A stretch of 64,000 nucleotides of DNA, taken from assembly GCF_000975055.1 (NCBI RefSeq), contig NZ_BBRB01000001.1, positions 186,001-250,000 of the forward strand, written 5' to 3'. The stretch is from Demequina sediminicola. GTDB lineage: Bacteria; Actinomycetota; Actinomycetes; Actinomycetales; Demequinaceae. Under the pieces are notes generated by a model, which was given only the letters and a program-made list of their open reading frames with translations, did no database searches and had not been told where the DNA came from. Of the stretch, positions 55,411 to 63,606 are shown in pieces. The number at the start of each line of letters is the position of its first letter. The stretch's first letter is position 1. Made by a program: the position numbers and the translations under genes.

Positions 55411-55629
55411 GTGACTATCGTGCTCTCCATCCTGCTGCTGACCAACGCTGCGTTCTCCTTCATCGTGTGGCCGCCGTTCATGAAACGCATCGCCGCCGAC
55501 GAACGCTCCACGGATGCCGAAGGGAACCGCACGAAGTTCTACACGGTGCACCGCAGGCTCATCACCATCGCGTACGTTCTCGCAGGCATCTCCGCAGTCG
55601 CAGGCGCGGCCGGGTTCATCTTCGGCTAA
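55411..55629 (+). CDS. SCO4848-family small membrane protein
   Basis: 72 residues with two helices, VTIVLSILLLTNAAFSFIVWPPF (residues 1-23) and LITIAYVLAGISAVAGAAGFIFG (50-72), joined by a basic/acidic loop with FMKRIAADERST and KFYTVHRRLI. This matches the conserved actinobacterial SCO4848 family of unknown function. GTG start at 55411; the longer frame upstream overlaps the divergent gene. A 49-nt palindrome begins 9 bp after the stop. Confidence 0.78.
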   Translation: MTIVLSILLLTNAAFSFIVWPPFMKRIAADERSTDAEGNRTKFYTVHRRLITIAYVLAGISAVAGAAGFIFG

Positions 55630-55638
55630 CGCGCCCCA

Positions 55639-55687
55639 GCGGTACCTGAGTGCCCAAGAGATGCGCGAGTGGGCACTGACGCACCGC
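55639..55687. repeat. 49-nt palindromic element, copy A
   Basis: GCGGTACCTGAGTGCCCA (55639-55656), 13-nt centre containing TGCGCG, then TGGGCACT...ACCGC ending at 55687. The inner 8 bp pair perfectly and the outer 10 largely. The same 18-13-18 architecture and inner sequence recur at 57679-57727, so the two bracket the LysR/EamA genes. Confidence 0.75.
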
Positions 55688-55693
55688 CAGGGA

Positions 55694-55757
55694 GCCAAGC
55701 AGGAGCCCGGGGGCCAAGCAGGAGCCCGGGGGCCAAGCAGGAGCCCGGGGGCCAAGC
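55694..55757 (+). repeat. 19-bp tandem repeat, 3.4 units
   Basis: GCCAAGCAGGAGCCCGGGG is repeated exactly three times (55694-55712, 55713-55731, 55732-55750) with the first 7 bases of a fourth copy. It fills the gap between palindromic copy A and the 3' end of the LysR gene and does not sit in a plausible coding frame. Confidence 0.9.
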
Positions 55758-55763
55758 GCAGGA

Positions 55764-56633
55764 TTATTCCGATGCCACATCAATAAAGGCCCTCGCCGCT
55801 GGCGACGGATTGAGAGCACTCCAGGCAAGAAACTCATGCCGAGTAGGACCGTCTGTCACCGGCACCACCGCGATGCCGTCGCGCGGCTCGACTGCTGCCC
55901 GCGGGAGCAGCGACACGACGAGCCCATGGGCGACGAGGTCAAGCATGAACGCGCTCGAGATTGCCTCGAATGCCACATCCCGGTGAAGGCCAGCTTGCGC
56001 GAAGGCGAGGTCGGACTGAGCACGGCCGGGAGTACCGTCAGGAAAGTCAACAAACACCTCTTCCGCGAGGTCCCGAAGAGACACTTCCGGGTGCGTCGCG
56101 AGCGCATGAGTGTCCGGCACCACAGCGACAAGCCGCTCAGCTGACAACAGTCGAGTGGCAACCCCAGCACGGGCCACGCGGTCTTCGCGCAGGCCCAGCA
56201 CGGCGACGTCGAGGTCGCCCGTCGCGAGCGCTGCGATGAACTGGTCGCTGCCACCACCGCGCATATGAATCCGGACCCCGGGGTGAGATCGGTGGAAATG
56301 TCCCAAAACTGCCGCCAAGTCGATCATGGTCACCGTCGGAATGACGCCGACCGACAGCGTGCCGCGCACCTCCCCCGTGGTAGCGACGGCGTCCGCGGCC
56401 GCACGTTCGGCGGCAGCGAGCGACTCCCGGGCCGATGCTACGAAGGCTGCGCCGGCATCGGTCACTTCGACGCGGCGAGAGGTTCGAGCAAACAGTGGCG
56501 TACCCAGTTCGCGTTCGAGTGCTTTGATTTGGTGACTGAGCGCCGACTGGACGACGTGGCAGCGTTGAGCGGCGCGCGTGAAGTTTCGCTCTTCCGCCAC
56601 GGCGATTGCGTATCGCATCTGTTGAAACTCCAC
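55764..56633 (-). CDS. LysR-family transcriptional regulator
   Basis: A typical LysR protein: winged HTH MRYAIAVAEERNFTRAAQRCHVVQSALSHQIKALE (in part, residues 6-40) and a periplasmic-binding-like effector domain from about residue 90 (GTLSVGVIPTVTMIDLAAVL, in part). The GTG at 56633 (VEFQQMRYAI) gives the standard start and 289 residues; an upstream ATG at 56654 would add seven residues including several His/Cys. It is divergent from the second EamA transporter gene, which it probably controls; effector unknown. Confidence 0.85.
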   Translation of the reverse strand: MEFQQMRYAIAVAEERNFTRAAQRCHVVQSALSHQIKALERELGTPLFARTSRRVEVTDAGAAFVASARESLAAAERAAADAVATTGEVRGTLSVGVIPTVTMIDLAAVLGHFHRSHPGVRIHMRGGGSDQFIAALATGDLDVAVLGLREDRVARAGVATRLLSAERLVAVVPDTHALATHPEVSLRDLAEEVFVDFPDGTPGRAQSDLAFAQAGLHRDVAFEAISSAFMLDLVAHGLVVSLLPRAAVEPRDGIAVVPVTDGPTRHEFLAWSALNPSPAARAFIDVASE

Positions 56634-56651
56634 GCATTCATGATGACAGTT

Positions 56652-56673
56652 CATTGGTTGTATGTCGACAATG
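56652..56673. promoter_or_regulatory. Candidate LysR binding site
   Basis: CATTG (56652-56656) and CAATG (56669-56673) are inverted half-sites with a 12-nt spacer, containing the T-N11-A pattern usual for LysR operators, in the 79-bp divergent promoter region. Confidence 0.35.
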
Positions 56674-56712
56674 CGTTGGACTCATCGTTGGTGCGCGCCG
56701 CACGATGGGTTC

Positions 56713-57660
56713 ATGACCACTACCACCGCGCCAGACGCGACACCAACCACCACCGCAGGGGCCGCCCCGAGCATCGGCCCGTCACACGTCCCCGCCGCAT
56801 CCGGCCACCGGGCCGGCTGGACACTGCTCACCGCGTTAGCACCCGCCGTGTGGGGCACCACCTACATCGTGACCACCCACCTGCTGCCCGAGGGTCACCC
56901 GCTGTTCGCAGCGCTCATGCGCACGCTCCCTGCCGGCCTCATCGCCTTGGCGATCGCTCGAACGCTGCCGCGCGGCGACTGGTGGTGGAAGTCCCTCGTC
57001 CTCGGCACTCTGAACATGGCCGCGTTCTTTCCGTTGTTGTTCATCTCGGCTCAACACCTGCCCGGAGGGGTCGCGGCCACCCTCGGCGCGTTCCAACCCA
57101 TGCTGATCGCGCTGCTCGCAGTGGGCCTGCTGCACGAGAAGCTATCGTGGTGGCGCCTGGCCTGGGGCGGGGTGGGAGCCTTCGGTGTCGCGCTCGTGGT
57201 CCTGGGACCTGCGGCTGCACTGTCGCCAATCGGCGTTGCCGCCGGGCTCGCGGGAGCGCTTTCGATGGGGTTCGGGGTGATCCTCACCAAGAAGTGGGGG
57301 CGTCCGCAGGGCGTGTCAGCCGTAGGCTTCGCCGGATGGCAACTCACCGCGGGCGGCCTCGTCCTGCTCGTCCCCGCACTCGCCATCGACGGCATCCCCA
57401 CCATCGATGCCCCAGCCGTCGCGGGCTACCTGTGGCTCGGCGTGATGGGTGCCCTGGTGACGTACAGCCTGTGGTTCGCCGGCATCGGCCGGCTGCCCGT
57501 GGCCGCAACCGCACTGCTGGGACTGCTCGCGCCGCTGGTGGCTGCGGCGCTTGGCGCGACCGTTGCAGGGGAAACGCTCACAGCAGTCCAGGTCACAGGC
57601 TTCGCGCTGGCGCTCACCGCCATGGTTGCCGGCCAACTCACGCCAGGCGCGAGGCGGTAG
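56713..57660 (+). CDS. EamA/DMT-family transporter 2
   Basis: 315 residues, ten helices in two EamA repeats. LLTALAPAVWGTTYIVTTHLLPEG (in part, near residue 35) is the typical first-helix motif, GTLNMAAFFPLLFISAQHLPGGVAAT (in part, near 95) ends the first repeat, and MGALVTYSLWFAGIGRLPVA near 242 belongs to the second. The 30 N-terminal residues are Thr/Ala/Pro-rich. The start at 56713 (MTTTTAP) is preferred to 56662. With its divergent LysR regulator it forms a cassette bracketed by two copies of a 49-nt palindrome. Confidence 0.87.
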   Translation: MTTTTAPDATPTTTAGAAPSIGPSHVPAASGHRAGWTLLTALAPAVWGTTYIVTTHLLPEGHPLFAALMRTLPAGLIALAIARTLPRGDWWWKSLVLGTLNMAAFFPLLFISAQHLPGGVAATLGAFQPMLIALLAVGLLHEKLSWWRLAWGGVGAFGVALVVLGPAAALSPIGVAAGLAGALSMGFGVILTKKWGRPQGVSAVGFAGWQLTAGGLVLLVPALAIDGIPTIDAPAVAGYLWLGVMGALVTYSLWFAGIGRLPVAATALLGLLAPLVAAALGATVAGETLTAVQVTGFALALTAMVAGQLTPGARR

Positions 57661-57678
57661 GGGTCACGCTGTTCGCTA

Positions 57679-57727
57679 GCGGTGTCTCAGTGCCCACAGT
57701 GCGCGTCGTTGGGCACTCAGGCACCGC
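57679..57727. repeat. 49-nt palindromic element, copy B
   Basis: GCGGTGTCTCAGTGCCCA (57679-57696), a 13-nt centre containing TGCGCG, and TGGGCACT...GCACCGC ending at 57727; the 18-bp arms match with two mismatches. It follows the EamA stop by 18 bp and shares arm length, spacer length, inner sequence and flanking GCACCGCCAG with copy A. Confidence 0.78.
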
Positions 57728-57760
57728 CAGAACGCGAAGGCCGCTGATACCGTCGTCGTC

Positions 57761-58243
57761 ATGAGAACTCTGCGTCACGCCGCGCTCGCCGCCCTGGCAT
57801 GTGCCGCGATTGCGGGCTGCTCCACAGCGCCGACGGCTACCGACGCCACTACGCAGTCCAGTTCCCAGACCCAGTCCAGTTCGCAGACCCCGGCCGCGAC
57901 AGCATCGGCCGGTGAGACCACCGCCCAGACCGAGCAAGAGTTCCCCGACGTCATCGGTGTGGAACTCGCTCCCAGCGGGGACGAGTTCACAGTGGCAGTG
58001 ACGCTGTCTTCGCCCTACGACACTCCCGAGCGCTACGCCGATGGCTGGCGCGTCATGACCGCCGAGGGAGACGTGCTCTCCGAGCACACCTTGGGGCACG
58101 ACCATGCCAACGAGCAGCCCTTCACTCGCACGAGCGCACCGTTCGCAATCCCAGACGATGTTGACGAAGTGACCGTTGAGGGCCGCGACCAGGCCAATGG
58201 CTATGGCGGCGGCACCGTCACGGTAGAAGTGCCACGGAACTGA
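57761..58243 (+). CDS. Small secreted lipoprotein of unknown function
   Basis: 160 residues. MRTLRHAALAALACAAIAGC is a lipoprotein signal with lipobox IAGC (Cys 20), then a Thr/Ser/Gln linker with the short repeat QTQSSSQT, and a compact domain of about 100 residues with strands FPDVIGVELAPSGDEFTVAVTLSSP (in part) and a C-terminal GTVTVEVPRN. No family recognised. The pseudouridine synthase gene begins 10 bp downstream, but the products are not functionally related in any obvious way. Confidence 0.65.
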   Translation: MRTLRHAALAALACAAIAGCSTAPTATDATTQSSSQTQSSSQTPAATASAGETTAQTEQEFPDVIGVELAPSGDEFTVAVTLSSPYDTPERYADGWRVMTAEGDVLSEHTLGHDHANEQPFTRTSAPFAIPDDVDEVTVEGRDQANGYGGGTVTVEVPRN

Positions 58244-58252
58244 CACCGGCCG

Positions 58253-59200
58253 ATGCCGCCACGCTCACCGCTCCCCCAACGCCACGGCCTCGATGCAGCG
58301 TGGGTGCGCACACCCGACACCGTCCCGGAGGACGTACCCCCGTGGGAAACCATGCACGACTTCCTCATGTGGCGCCTCCCGGCCAAAGCTGAGGTTGCGA
58401 AGAGGCTCGCGGCTGGAGAGTTTGTGAACCAGGCAGGCGAGCCATTGAACGGCGGCGAGCCCTACCGAGCACGCCAGTTTGTATGGTTCCACCGGCCGCT
58501 CACACCAGAAACTCCTGTCCCCTTCCCCATCACCGTGCTCGAGCAGACCGAGAATCTGCTCGTCGTCGACAAGCCTCACTTTGTTGCCACCACCCCGCGC
58601 GGGGCGCACGTGCAGGAATCGGCGTTGGTCAAGATGCGTCTGGCCCGCGACCTGCCGGAACTGTCCGCGGCGCATCGGCTGGACCGCTTGACCGCTGGCG
58701 TCCTGGTGTTCACCACGCATCGCGCATGCAGAGGAGCGTACGCCGGCGTGTTTCAGTCACGCAGGGCGGTCAAGACTTACGAGGCGCTTGCGCCGTTCGA
58801 CCCCTCCCTGGAATTCCCGCGCCGACTCGTGGGGCGCATCGAGAAAGATCGCGGCAGCCTGCAAGCACGACTCGTTCCAGGCGAACCGAATGCCGAAACC
58901 CTCGTGGAGCTCGTCGAAGTGCGGGGCAACTACGGCCGCTACCGCCTGTCGCCCATCACAGGCAAGACTCACCAGCTGCGCCTCCAGATGGCGGACATCG
59001 GGTTACCCCTCGTGGGCGACTCGCTGTATCCGGAAATCAAGCAGGTCGCCGCAGATGACTTCAGTTCACCGCTGCAGTTGATCGCGCGCCGACTCCAGTT
59101 CACCGATCCGATTGACCGTGTCGAGCGGGAGTACGTGAGCGCGCGAAGCCTCGAGTGGCCAGCCCTCTCACCCACGGCACCCCCGTACGGACAAAGCTAG
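58253..59200 (+). CDS. RluA-family pseudouridine synthase
   Basis: Converts uridine to pseudouridine in rRNA or tRNA. The catalytic motif AHRLDRLTAGVLVF near residue 140 contains the essential Asp of the HRLDxxTSG motif (with Ala-Gly instead of Ser-Gly), LLVVDKPHFVATTPRG near 104 is the conserved preceding strand, and GKTHQLRLQMADIGLPLVGD (in part, near 238) the closing motif. 315 residues with an N-terminal S4-like stretch (VAKRLAAGEFVNQAGEPLNGG, in part). Which position it modifies cannot be told. Its stop codon shares the tetranucleotide CTAG with the stop of the convergent DUF4914 gene. Confidence 0.88.
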   Translation: MPPRSPLPQRHGLDAAWVRTPDTVPEDVPPWETMHDFLMWRLPAKAEVAKRLAAGEFVNQAGEPLNGGEPYRARQFVWFHRPLTPETPVPFPITVLEQTENLLVVDKPHFVATTPRGAHVQESALVKMRLARDLPELSAAHRLDRLTAGVLVFTTHRACRGAYAGVFQSRRAVKTYEALAPFDPSLEFPRRLVGRIEKDRGSLQARLVPGEPNAETLVELVEVRGNYGRYRLSPITGKTHQLRLQMADIGLPLVGDSLYPEIKQVAADDFSSPLQLIARRLQFTDPIDRVEREYVSARSLEWPALSPTAPPYGQS

Positions 59201-61086
59201 AGGTACATCGGCGTCAATGCTTCGTACTCCTCCACTGAACCGTCACGCAAGCACACCTCGATGATCTGGCGGCCAAGAGGGTCGAGGTCGTCGGTCAGGA
59301 ACTGCTGGAGTTCTGACTTGAAGAAGCCCGTCAGGATGGCGGCTCCCGCGTCGTACGCTTCGACCCCCACCTGGGACTGCAACTCCGGCCGCAGCAACGT
59401 GCGCCGCACCGGCTGGCCATCCAAGGTGATCTCTTTGGGCGCATAGCCGAACAGCGGACACCGCGAGGGAGTCAACAGGTCCGCACGCATGCGACCTCCA
59501 CCTTTGCGGGCCAACCATTCGCGAGTGAGCCACTCGGCCGAGAACCCCACCTTGTATGCGCCAATGTGCTGGTTAGGCGTCAGCACATAGCGTGTCCGGT
59601 CGGCAGCAAGCAGTTGCTTGAGCAGAAGATTGGCAGCGGCAACCTTGGTTCCCGTGGAGAAAGGCCAGTACGAGCCGACGCCCTCCGAAACCATGCCTCC
59701 ATGCTCGAGGGATTTCACGGCATCGGCCGCTTCCCCGATCGATGGATTCTTGTCACCGCGCGGTGCGATGAGACGCCAAAGCCAGGCGATGGCAGGCGGC
59801 ACAAAGTGAGTCATTCCCATCACGCCATACGTGGGCTTGGCGCGTGTGCACGCCGGCATCCTCACGCCAAAGGTGCGCACGTCGACCGCTTGAGGCTCGT
59901 CAATAACCTCGTCGATCATGCGGCGCGCGATCACCACGCGCGGGTTTGGGCAGGGCTTCCCGGTGGAATCTAAGGTGTGCTCCCAAGGAAGCACCGTGGC
60001 ATCGGCCACGCCATGCAGGTTGAAAAACACCAGTGGCGTCTCGGGGTGGATGACCGCACGCTCAAATTGAGGGTCCTCGCCGTATGCCGCGAGGTTGTCG
60101 ACCCGAACAAACCAGCCGTCCTCAGCATCGGCGACGACGAGCTTGCCAGAGTCGTCTTGAACATCCGTGTGGCACAGCGTCATGTCGTCGGTGACGGGTG
60201 CCAGGTGCGAGGTCTCCGACAGCGTCACCAAGTACGGCTCGTCCGTCACAACATTGGTTCCCAGAAGGATGCGTCCATCATGTTCGCGGCGGAGGTCCTG
60301 GCACATCTCCGACTTGCCGCCACCCGACGCACCTTCGTGCATAACGACAGTCTCGTTGTCGTAGGGCGTGGTGACGCGGACGGACGATGCGTGGGCTGTG
60401 ATCCAGCCCTCGCTCTCGCCGATGTCGAGCAGCACCGAGAACACGCCCTTCTTGGCGCTTGGCCCCGGGTAGAGGTTGTAGGCAAAAACCTCGTGAAGCG
60501 ACTCGGTCCGGTCGTGGACCACGACCTGCTTCCCTTCGAAGTGGGTGTGACGGAACGGCGGCGCCACGTAGATGATCGAGCGGGGTGTGAACGCGCCGAG
60601 TTCGTCAAACGTGGTCCAGCCCTGCAGGTCCACCAAAGCAGTGGCAAAGAATGCGGCGTTCACGGGCACGATCGCGATGGACGGCGAACCGAACGTGAGT
60701 CCGCCCGCCATGAAGGGCACCACCACCAGGTCTTGCTCGGCCAGCCACTGCATCGTGTCGCCACGGGTGGACTCAAAACTGGCGCCAAAGCGGTCGGCAT
60801 AGCGCGTCTTGTCCGTGGGCCGATCGTCGGCGATGATCATGCACTGCGGGTCGCGGCGTCGCATGTAGTCCTCCGGATAGTTCACCGCCATGCCGTTGCG
60901 GCAGCGCGTGACGGTCGCCTCGGTGACGGAGCGCTCTCCCACGGTGTAGTCGACAGAGAACTCCGGACCGCCGTCGGGGCCCAACGACAACTCATACAAC
61001 TCCGCGCGGGTCGAGGGAATCACCACGGACCGCGCCGACTCCAGAACCTGACGGACCTCTGGGGCCACATCAACCTGTTCAAGCAT
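59197..61086 (-). CDS. DUF4914 protein, PEP carboxykinase-like fold
   Basis: A 629-residue protein of the uncharacterised DUF4914 family. VVMHEGASGGGKSEMCQDLR (in part) near residue 250 is a P-loop of the PEPCK/HPr-kinase type, and segments such as NVVTDEPYLVTLSE near 277, FNLHGVADATVLPWEH near 350 and GVMGMTHFVPPAIAWLWRL (in part, near 420) are conserved in the family. It is not the GTP-PEPCK encoded at 41653 and no reaction is known for it. The gene stands alone on its strand and ends by overlapping the convergent pseudouridine synthase by 4 bp. Confidence 0.8.
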   Translation of the reverse strand: MLEQVDVAPEVRQVLESARSVVIPSTRAELYELSLGPDGGPEFSVDYTVGERSVTEATVTRCRNGMAVNYPEDYMRRRDPQCMIIADDRPTDKTRYADRFGASFESTRGDTMQWLAEQDLVVVPFMAGGLTFGSPSIAIVPVNAAFFATALVDLQGWTTFDELGAFTPRSIIYVAPPFRHTHFEGKQVVVHDRTESLHEVFAYNLYPGPSAKKGVFSVLLDIGESEGWITAHASSVRVTTPYDNETVVMHEGASGGGKSEMCQDLRREHDGRILLGTNVVTDEPYLVTLSETSHLAPVTDDMTLCHTDVQDDSGKLVVADAEDGWFVRVDNLAAYGEDPQFERAVIHPETPLVFFNLHGVADATVLPWEHTLDSTGKPCPNPRVVIARRMIDEVIDEPQAVDVRTFGVRMPACTRAKPTYGVMGMTHFVPPAIAWLWRLIAPRGDKNPSIGEAADAVKSLEHGGMVSEGVGSYWPFSTGTKVAAANLLLKQLLAADRTRYVLTPNQHIGAYKVGFSAEWLTREWLARKGGGRMRADLLTPSRCPLFGYAPKEITLDGQPVRRTLLRPELQSQVGVEAYDAGAAILTGFFKSELQQFLTDDLDPLGRQIIEVCLRDGSVEEYEALTPMYL

Positions 61087-61266
61087 GCCTGTCTCCTTGC
61101 CGGGTATCGGACGGTCGCGTCAAGAGCGACCCCAGTAATGACCGAGTATCCCGACATCAAAGGAACAGCAAAGGGGACTTAGGTCACGGGTCAAGCGCGG
61201 AGCCCACAGCAAGGTCGCTGCCCGCTCCTGCGCAATCACCAACTCACGGCGGTCCCTGGAGGAGCG

Positions 61267-61698
61267 CTACTGGAGACAGAACTCGTTACCCTCGGGGTCG
61301 CGCATTTGGTAGTACAGCTCAGGCCACTCGCCCCACGTTTGATCGACGAGCCGCGCCACTCCAGCGCCTAGCTCAACCAGCCGGTCCTTTTCGGCATCAA
61401 GTTCTTCCCTCGTAGGACGACGACCGGGAGTAGCTCGGATATCGAGGTGCAACCGATTCCGCCCAGCCTTTGTGCCACCGGCATGGTGAAAGAACAGTCG
61501 AGGCCCCTCCTGGCCCTCCCCCGGTTCCGCGAGGCCCCGCTTGGCCAGGTCAGCCTCTGTGAGGCCCGCCGCCATGAGCTGTCCCTTGAGCGGCTCCTCC
61601 CACCGCTGCAGCGGATACCCCAACACGGCTGCCCAAAAATGCGACAACCCTTCAGGATCGTCGGCATAGAACGTAATGTTGCCCAACTTCGATGACAT
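61267..61698 (-). CDS. VOC-superfamily (glyoxalase-like) protein
   Basis: 143 residues in two beta-alpha-beta-beta-beta modules: LGNITFYADDPEGLSHFWAAVLGYP (in part) near residue 5, RNRLHLDIRA near 87 and MRDPEGNEFCLQ at the end, with His and Glu residues in the metal positions. AGGAGGG precedes the ATG at 61698, so the open frame to 61887 is not used. Members act as dioxygenases, lyases, isomerases or resistance proteins; the substrate is unknown. Confidence 0.8.
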   Translation of the reverse strand: MSSKLGNITFYADDPEGLSHFWAAVLGYPLQRWEEPLKGQLMAAGLTEADLAKRGLAEPGEGQEGPRLFFHHAGGTKAGRNRLHLDIRATPGRRPTREELDAEKDRLVELGAGVARLVDQTWGEWPELYYQMRDPEGNEFCLQ

Positions 61699-61883
61699 AT
61701 CTGGCCCTCCTCGTGCTCGTGCCGCTAGGAGCAATCCGCTGGAGCGTGCGCCGGCTCGCCGACCCGCCACACAAGTGTCGCGCTCATACGGCACGTATGT
61801 CTCGCCACGCATCAGCCGTGAGCGCACAACGAGCACATGCGAGCGAATGCCCGAGCCATGCAAGGTGCGATGGCCGGCCGCCT

Positions 61884-62408
61884 TCACGCGCGGTACTTGG
61901 TCAGCAGTTCTCGTGGAAGGTGGCAGGAATCGTCCGGAAACCGAGCGAGCCGGTGCTGATGCTCATCCGCGCTTGGCACATAGTTCGTGAGCGGTAACAC
62001 CTCCACGGCGATGCGGTCGGCGTCCTCTCTTGCCGCGATGAACGCTCGCGCCGCTTCAAGGTGAATCACGTTGTCGGAGTACACCCCAGTGCGGTACTTC
62101 GTGCCGATGTCTGGGCCCTGTCGGTTCGCACTGTACGGATCGATGATCTCAAAGAGGTACGCCATCATTTCCTCGACGGCCACGACGTCAGGGTCAAACC
62201 GAGTCTTCACACACTCCGCGTACCCGTCATAATCGCCCTCGAGTCGCGCACTCGAGCCATTGGCCCGGCCAGCCTCCGTGGAAGTCACGCCCGGAAGTGT
62301 CGCGACGAACCCCTGCACACCCCAGAGGCAGCCACCCGCGAAATAAATCTCCTCGCACTTGCGCCCTGTCTCCACGACACAATCGTACGGGCCAGCAGAA
62401 TCACACAT
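61884..62408 (-). CDS. msrA: Peptide methionine sulfoxide reductase A
   Basis: Reduces the S-form of methionine sulfoxide. YFAGGCLWGVQGFVATLPGV (in part) near residue 22 contains the catalytic cysteine in GGCLWG (GCFWG in most enzymes), GRANG replaces the usual GYAGG, and IIDPYSANRQGPDIGTKYRTGVYS (in part) near 90 is the substrate loop, a variant seen in some Firmicutes and Actinobacteria. The C-terminus ends HQHRLARFPDDSCHLP without an obvious resolving-cysteine pair, so recycling may need thioredoxin directly. A GTG at 62375 is an alternative start. Confidence 0.8.
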   Translation of the reverse strand: MCDSAGPYDCVVETGRKCEEIYFAGGCLWGVQGFVATLPGVTSTEAGRANGSSARLEGDYDGYAECVKTRFDPDVVAVEEMMAYLFEIIDPYSANRQGPDIGTKYRTGVYSDNVIHLEAARAFIAAREDADRIAVEVLPLTNYVPSADEHQHRLARFPDDSCHLPRELLTKYRA

Positions 62409-62453
62409 TGAAGTGGAAAACCGTCACGTTACGCGCCGGTCAGACTGTCAGCG

Positions 62454-63275
62454 TTACTTGCTGGGTGTGACCGGCCCGGCCATCGTTCGGGTGTGCCACA
62501 ACGCGGCCACGACACCGATCACCAGGATCGTCACAGCAGCCAGCCAGCCGAACTCACCCATGAGCTCGTCGCTGCCGGCGAACGCCGGGACCCGCTCGCC
62601 TCCCTCAGTCGCAGCAAAGCTGGTGGCGACGAGCCCGTTCCAGGCGCCGTGCGTGACGACACTCGGCCAGACGGCGCGCGACCGGTCGGTGATGACGCCA
62701 ATAAAGAGCGTGATCCCGACAATCGCGACAGTGAACGCAGGGAGGTGAGCCACGTCGCCGTACCAGCCCAAGATGATCAGGGGCACGTGGTAAACCCACC
62801 AGATGACCATCATGATCAGGCTCGTGACCCAGAAGCCCGAGCGGCCGCGAAGCATCGGCCACAGGAAGCCGCGCCAGCCGATCTCTTCGCCAACCGCGGA
62901 CAACGAAGCCGAAAGGATTGCAGCGGGCGCCGCAACCAGCGCGGCGCGCAGCAGGCTCGGATCCTCAGTGTCCCAGCCGATGCTCGCACCGAGCAGGTAG
63001 ACGCCTAGGACCGCTACCGCGGGGATCAGCCCGGCGAGAAGCCACAGGTTCGGCCGGCCCCATTGGATGCGCCCGCCCCCGAACAACCTGGCGAGGATCG
63101 CACCCACCGTGGGCGCAAACATCAGGACCACGAAGATCGCCTGGCTCGGTTGCTCCCCGGCGGGCGGCCAAAACATGGCCACACCTGCCACATACGTGAC
63201 AATCAAGCCACCGAAGAACCACACCAATGGGCGCACCATCGAGGCGTTACCTGTCCGTTTAACGCCGGTGTTCAT
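62454..63275 (-). CDS. CPBP-family intramembrane metalloprotease
   Basis: 273 residues, about eight helices. The three CPBP motifs are present: EEIGWRGFLWP near residue 130 (paired glutamates and Arg), WVYHVPLIILGW near 165 (His) and VVTHGAWNGL near 210 (His/Asn). Homologues cleave prenylated or other membrane proteins, or act in bacteriocin immunity. The ATG at 63239 (MVRPLVW) would also be a good start. It is the last ordinary-looking gene before the low-GC right edge. Confidence 0.85.
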   Translation of the reverse strand: MNTGVKRTGNASMVRPLVWFFGGLIVTYVAGVAMFWPPAGEQPSQAIFVVLMFAPTVGAILARLFGGGRIQWGRPNLWLLAGLIPAVAVLGVYLLGASIGWDTEDPSLLRAALVAAPAAILSASLSAVGEEIGWRGFLWPMLRGRSGFWVTSLIMMVIWWVYHVPLIILGWYGDVAHLPAFTVAIVGITLFIGVITDRSRAVWPSVVTHGAWNGLVATSFAATEGGERVPAFAGSDELMGEFGWLAAVTILVIGVVAALWHTRTMAGPVTPSK

Positions 63276-63465
63276 GAGATTCCCCTCGACTCAACCCTGC
63301 GATGTTGCCTTGTCACCCGCGAGATTCGCACATGCGGATCGCGGCATGGCCGGATGGGGGCCTGTGCAAACAGGCAAAGCCCCGGGTCGCCAACACGCGA
63401 CGACAACCCCCGAACGGGCACGCATAAGCACGCTGCCCCTCGAGCGATGCGACGGGAAGCTGCGG

Positions 63466-63495
63466 CTACACGTTAAAGCGGAACTCCACCACGTC
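63466..63495 (-). pseudogene. Displaced 3' end of a ychF-like gene, possible attachment site
   Basis: Read on the minus strand, this 30-bp stretch encodes DVVEFRFNV followed by a stop, which matches the conserved C-terminus of the YchF/OLA1 ATPase as I know it from Actinobacteria; upstream the same frame is unrelated and soon stops. No other gene is visible in 63276-63606. Duplicated gene ends of this kind are left when an element integrates into the 3' end of a gene. Confidence 0.45.
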
Positions 63496-63606
63496 CCGTA
63501 GCCGAATAACCTCTGGTCGCAATCGGCTATCGACTGAACCGCCGCCTAGCCGAGCTCGTTACCCTCAGGTCGAATGGCCAGTTTCGGGTGCGCCGCCACC
63601 CGTGGA

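Noticed and set aside
63067..63501. 144-residue plus-strand open frame across the right-hand boundary
   Set aside because: It overlaps the CPBP protease antisense, has no ribosome site and spans the compositional boundary.
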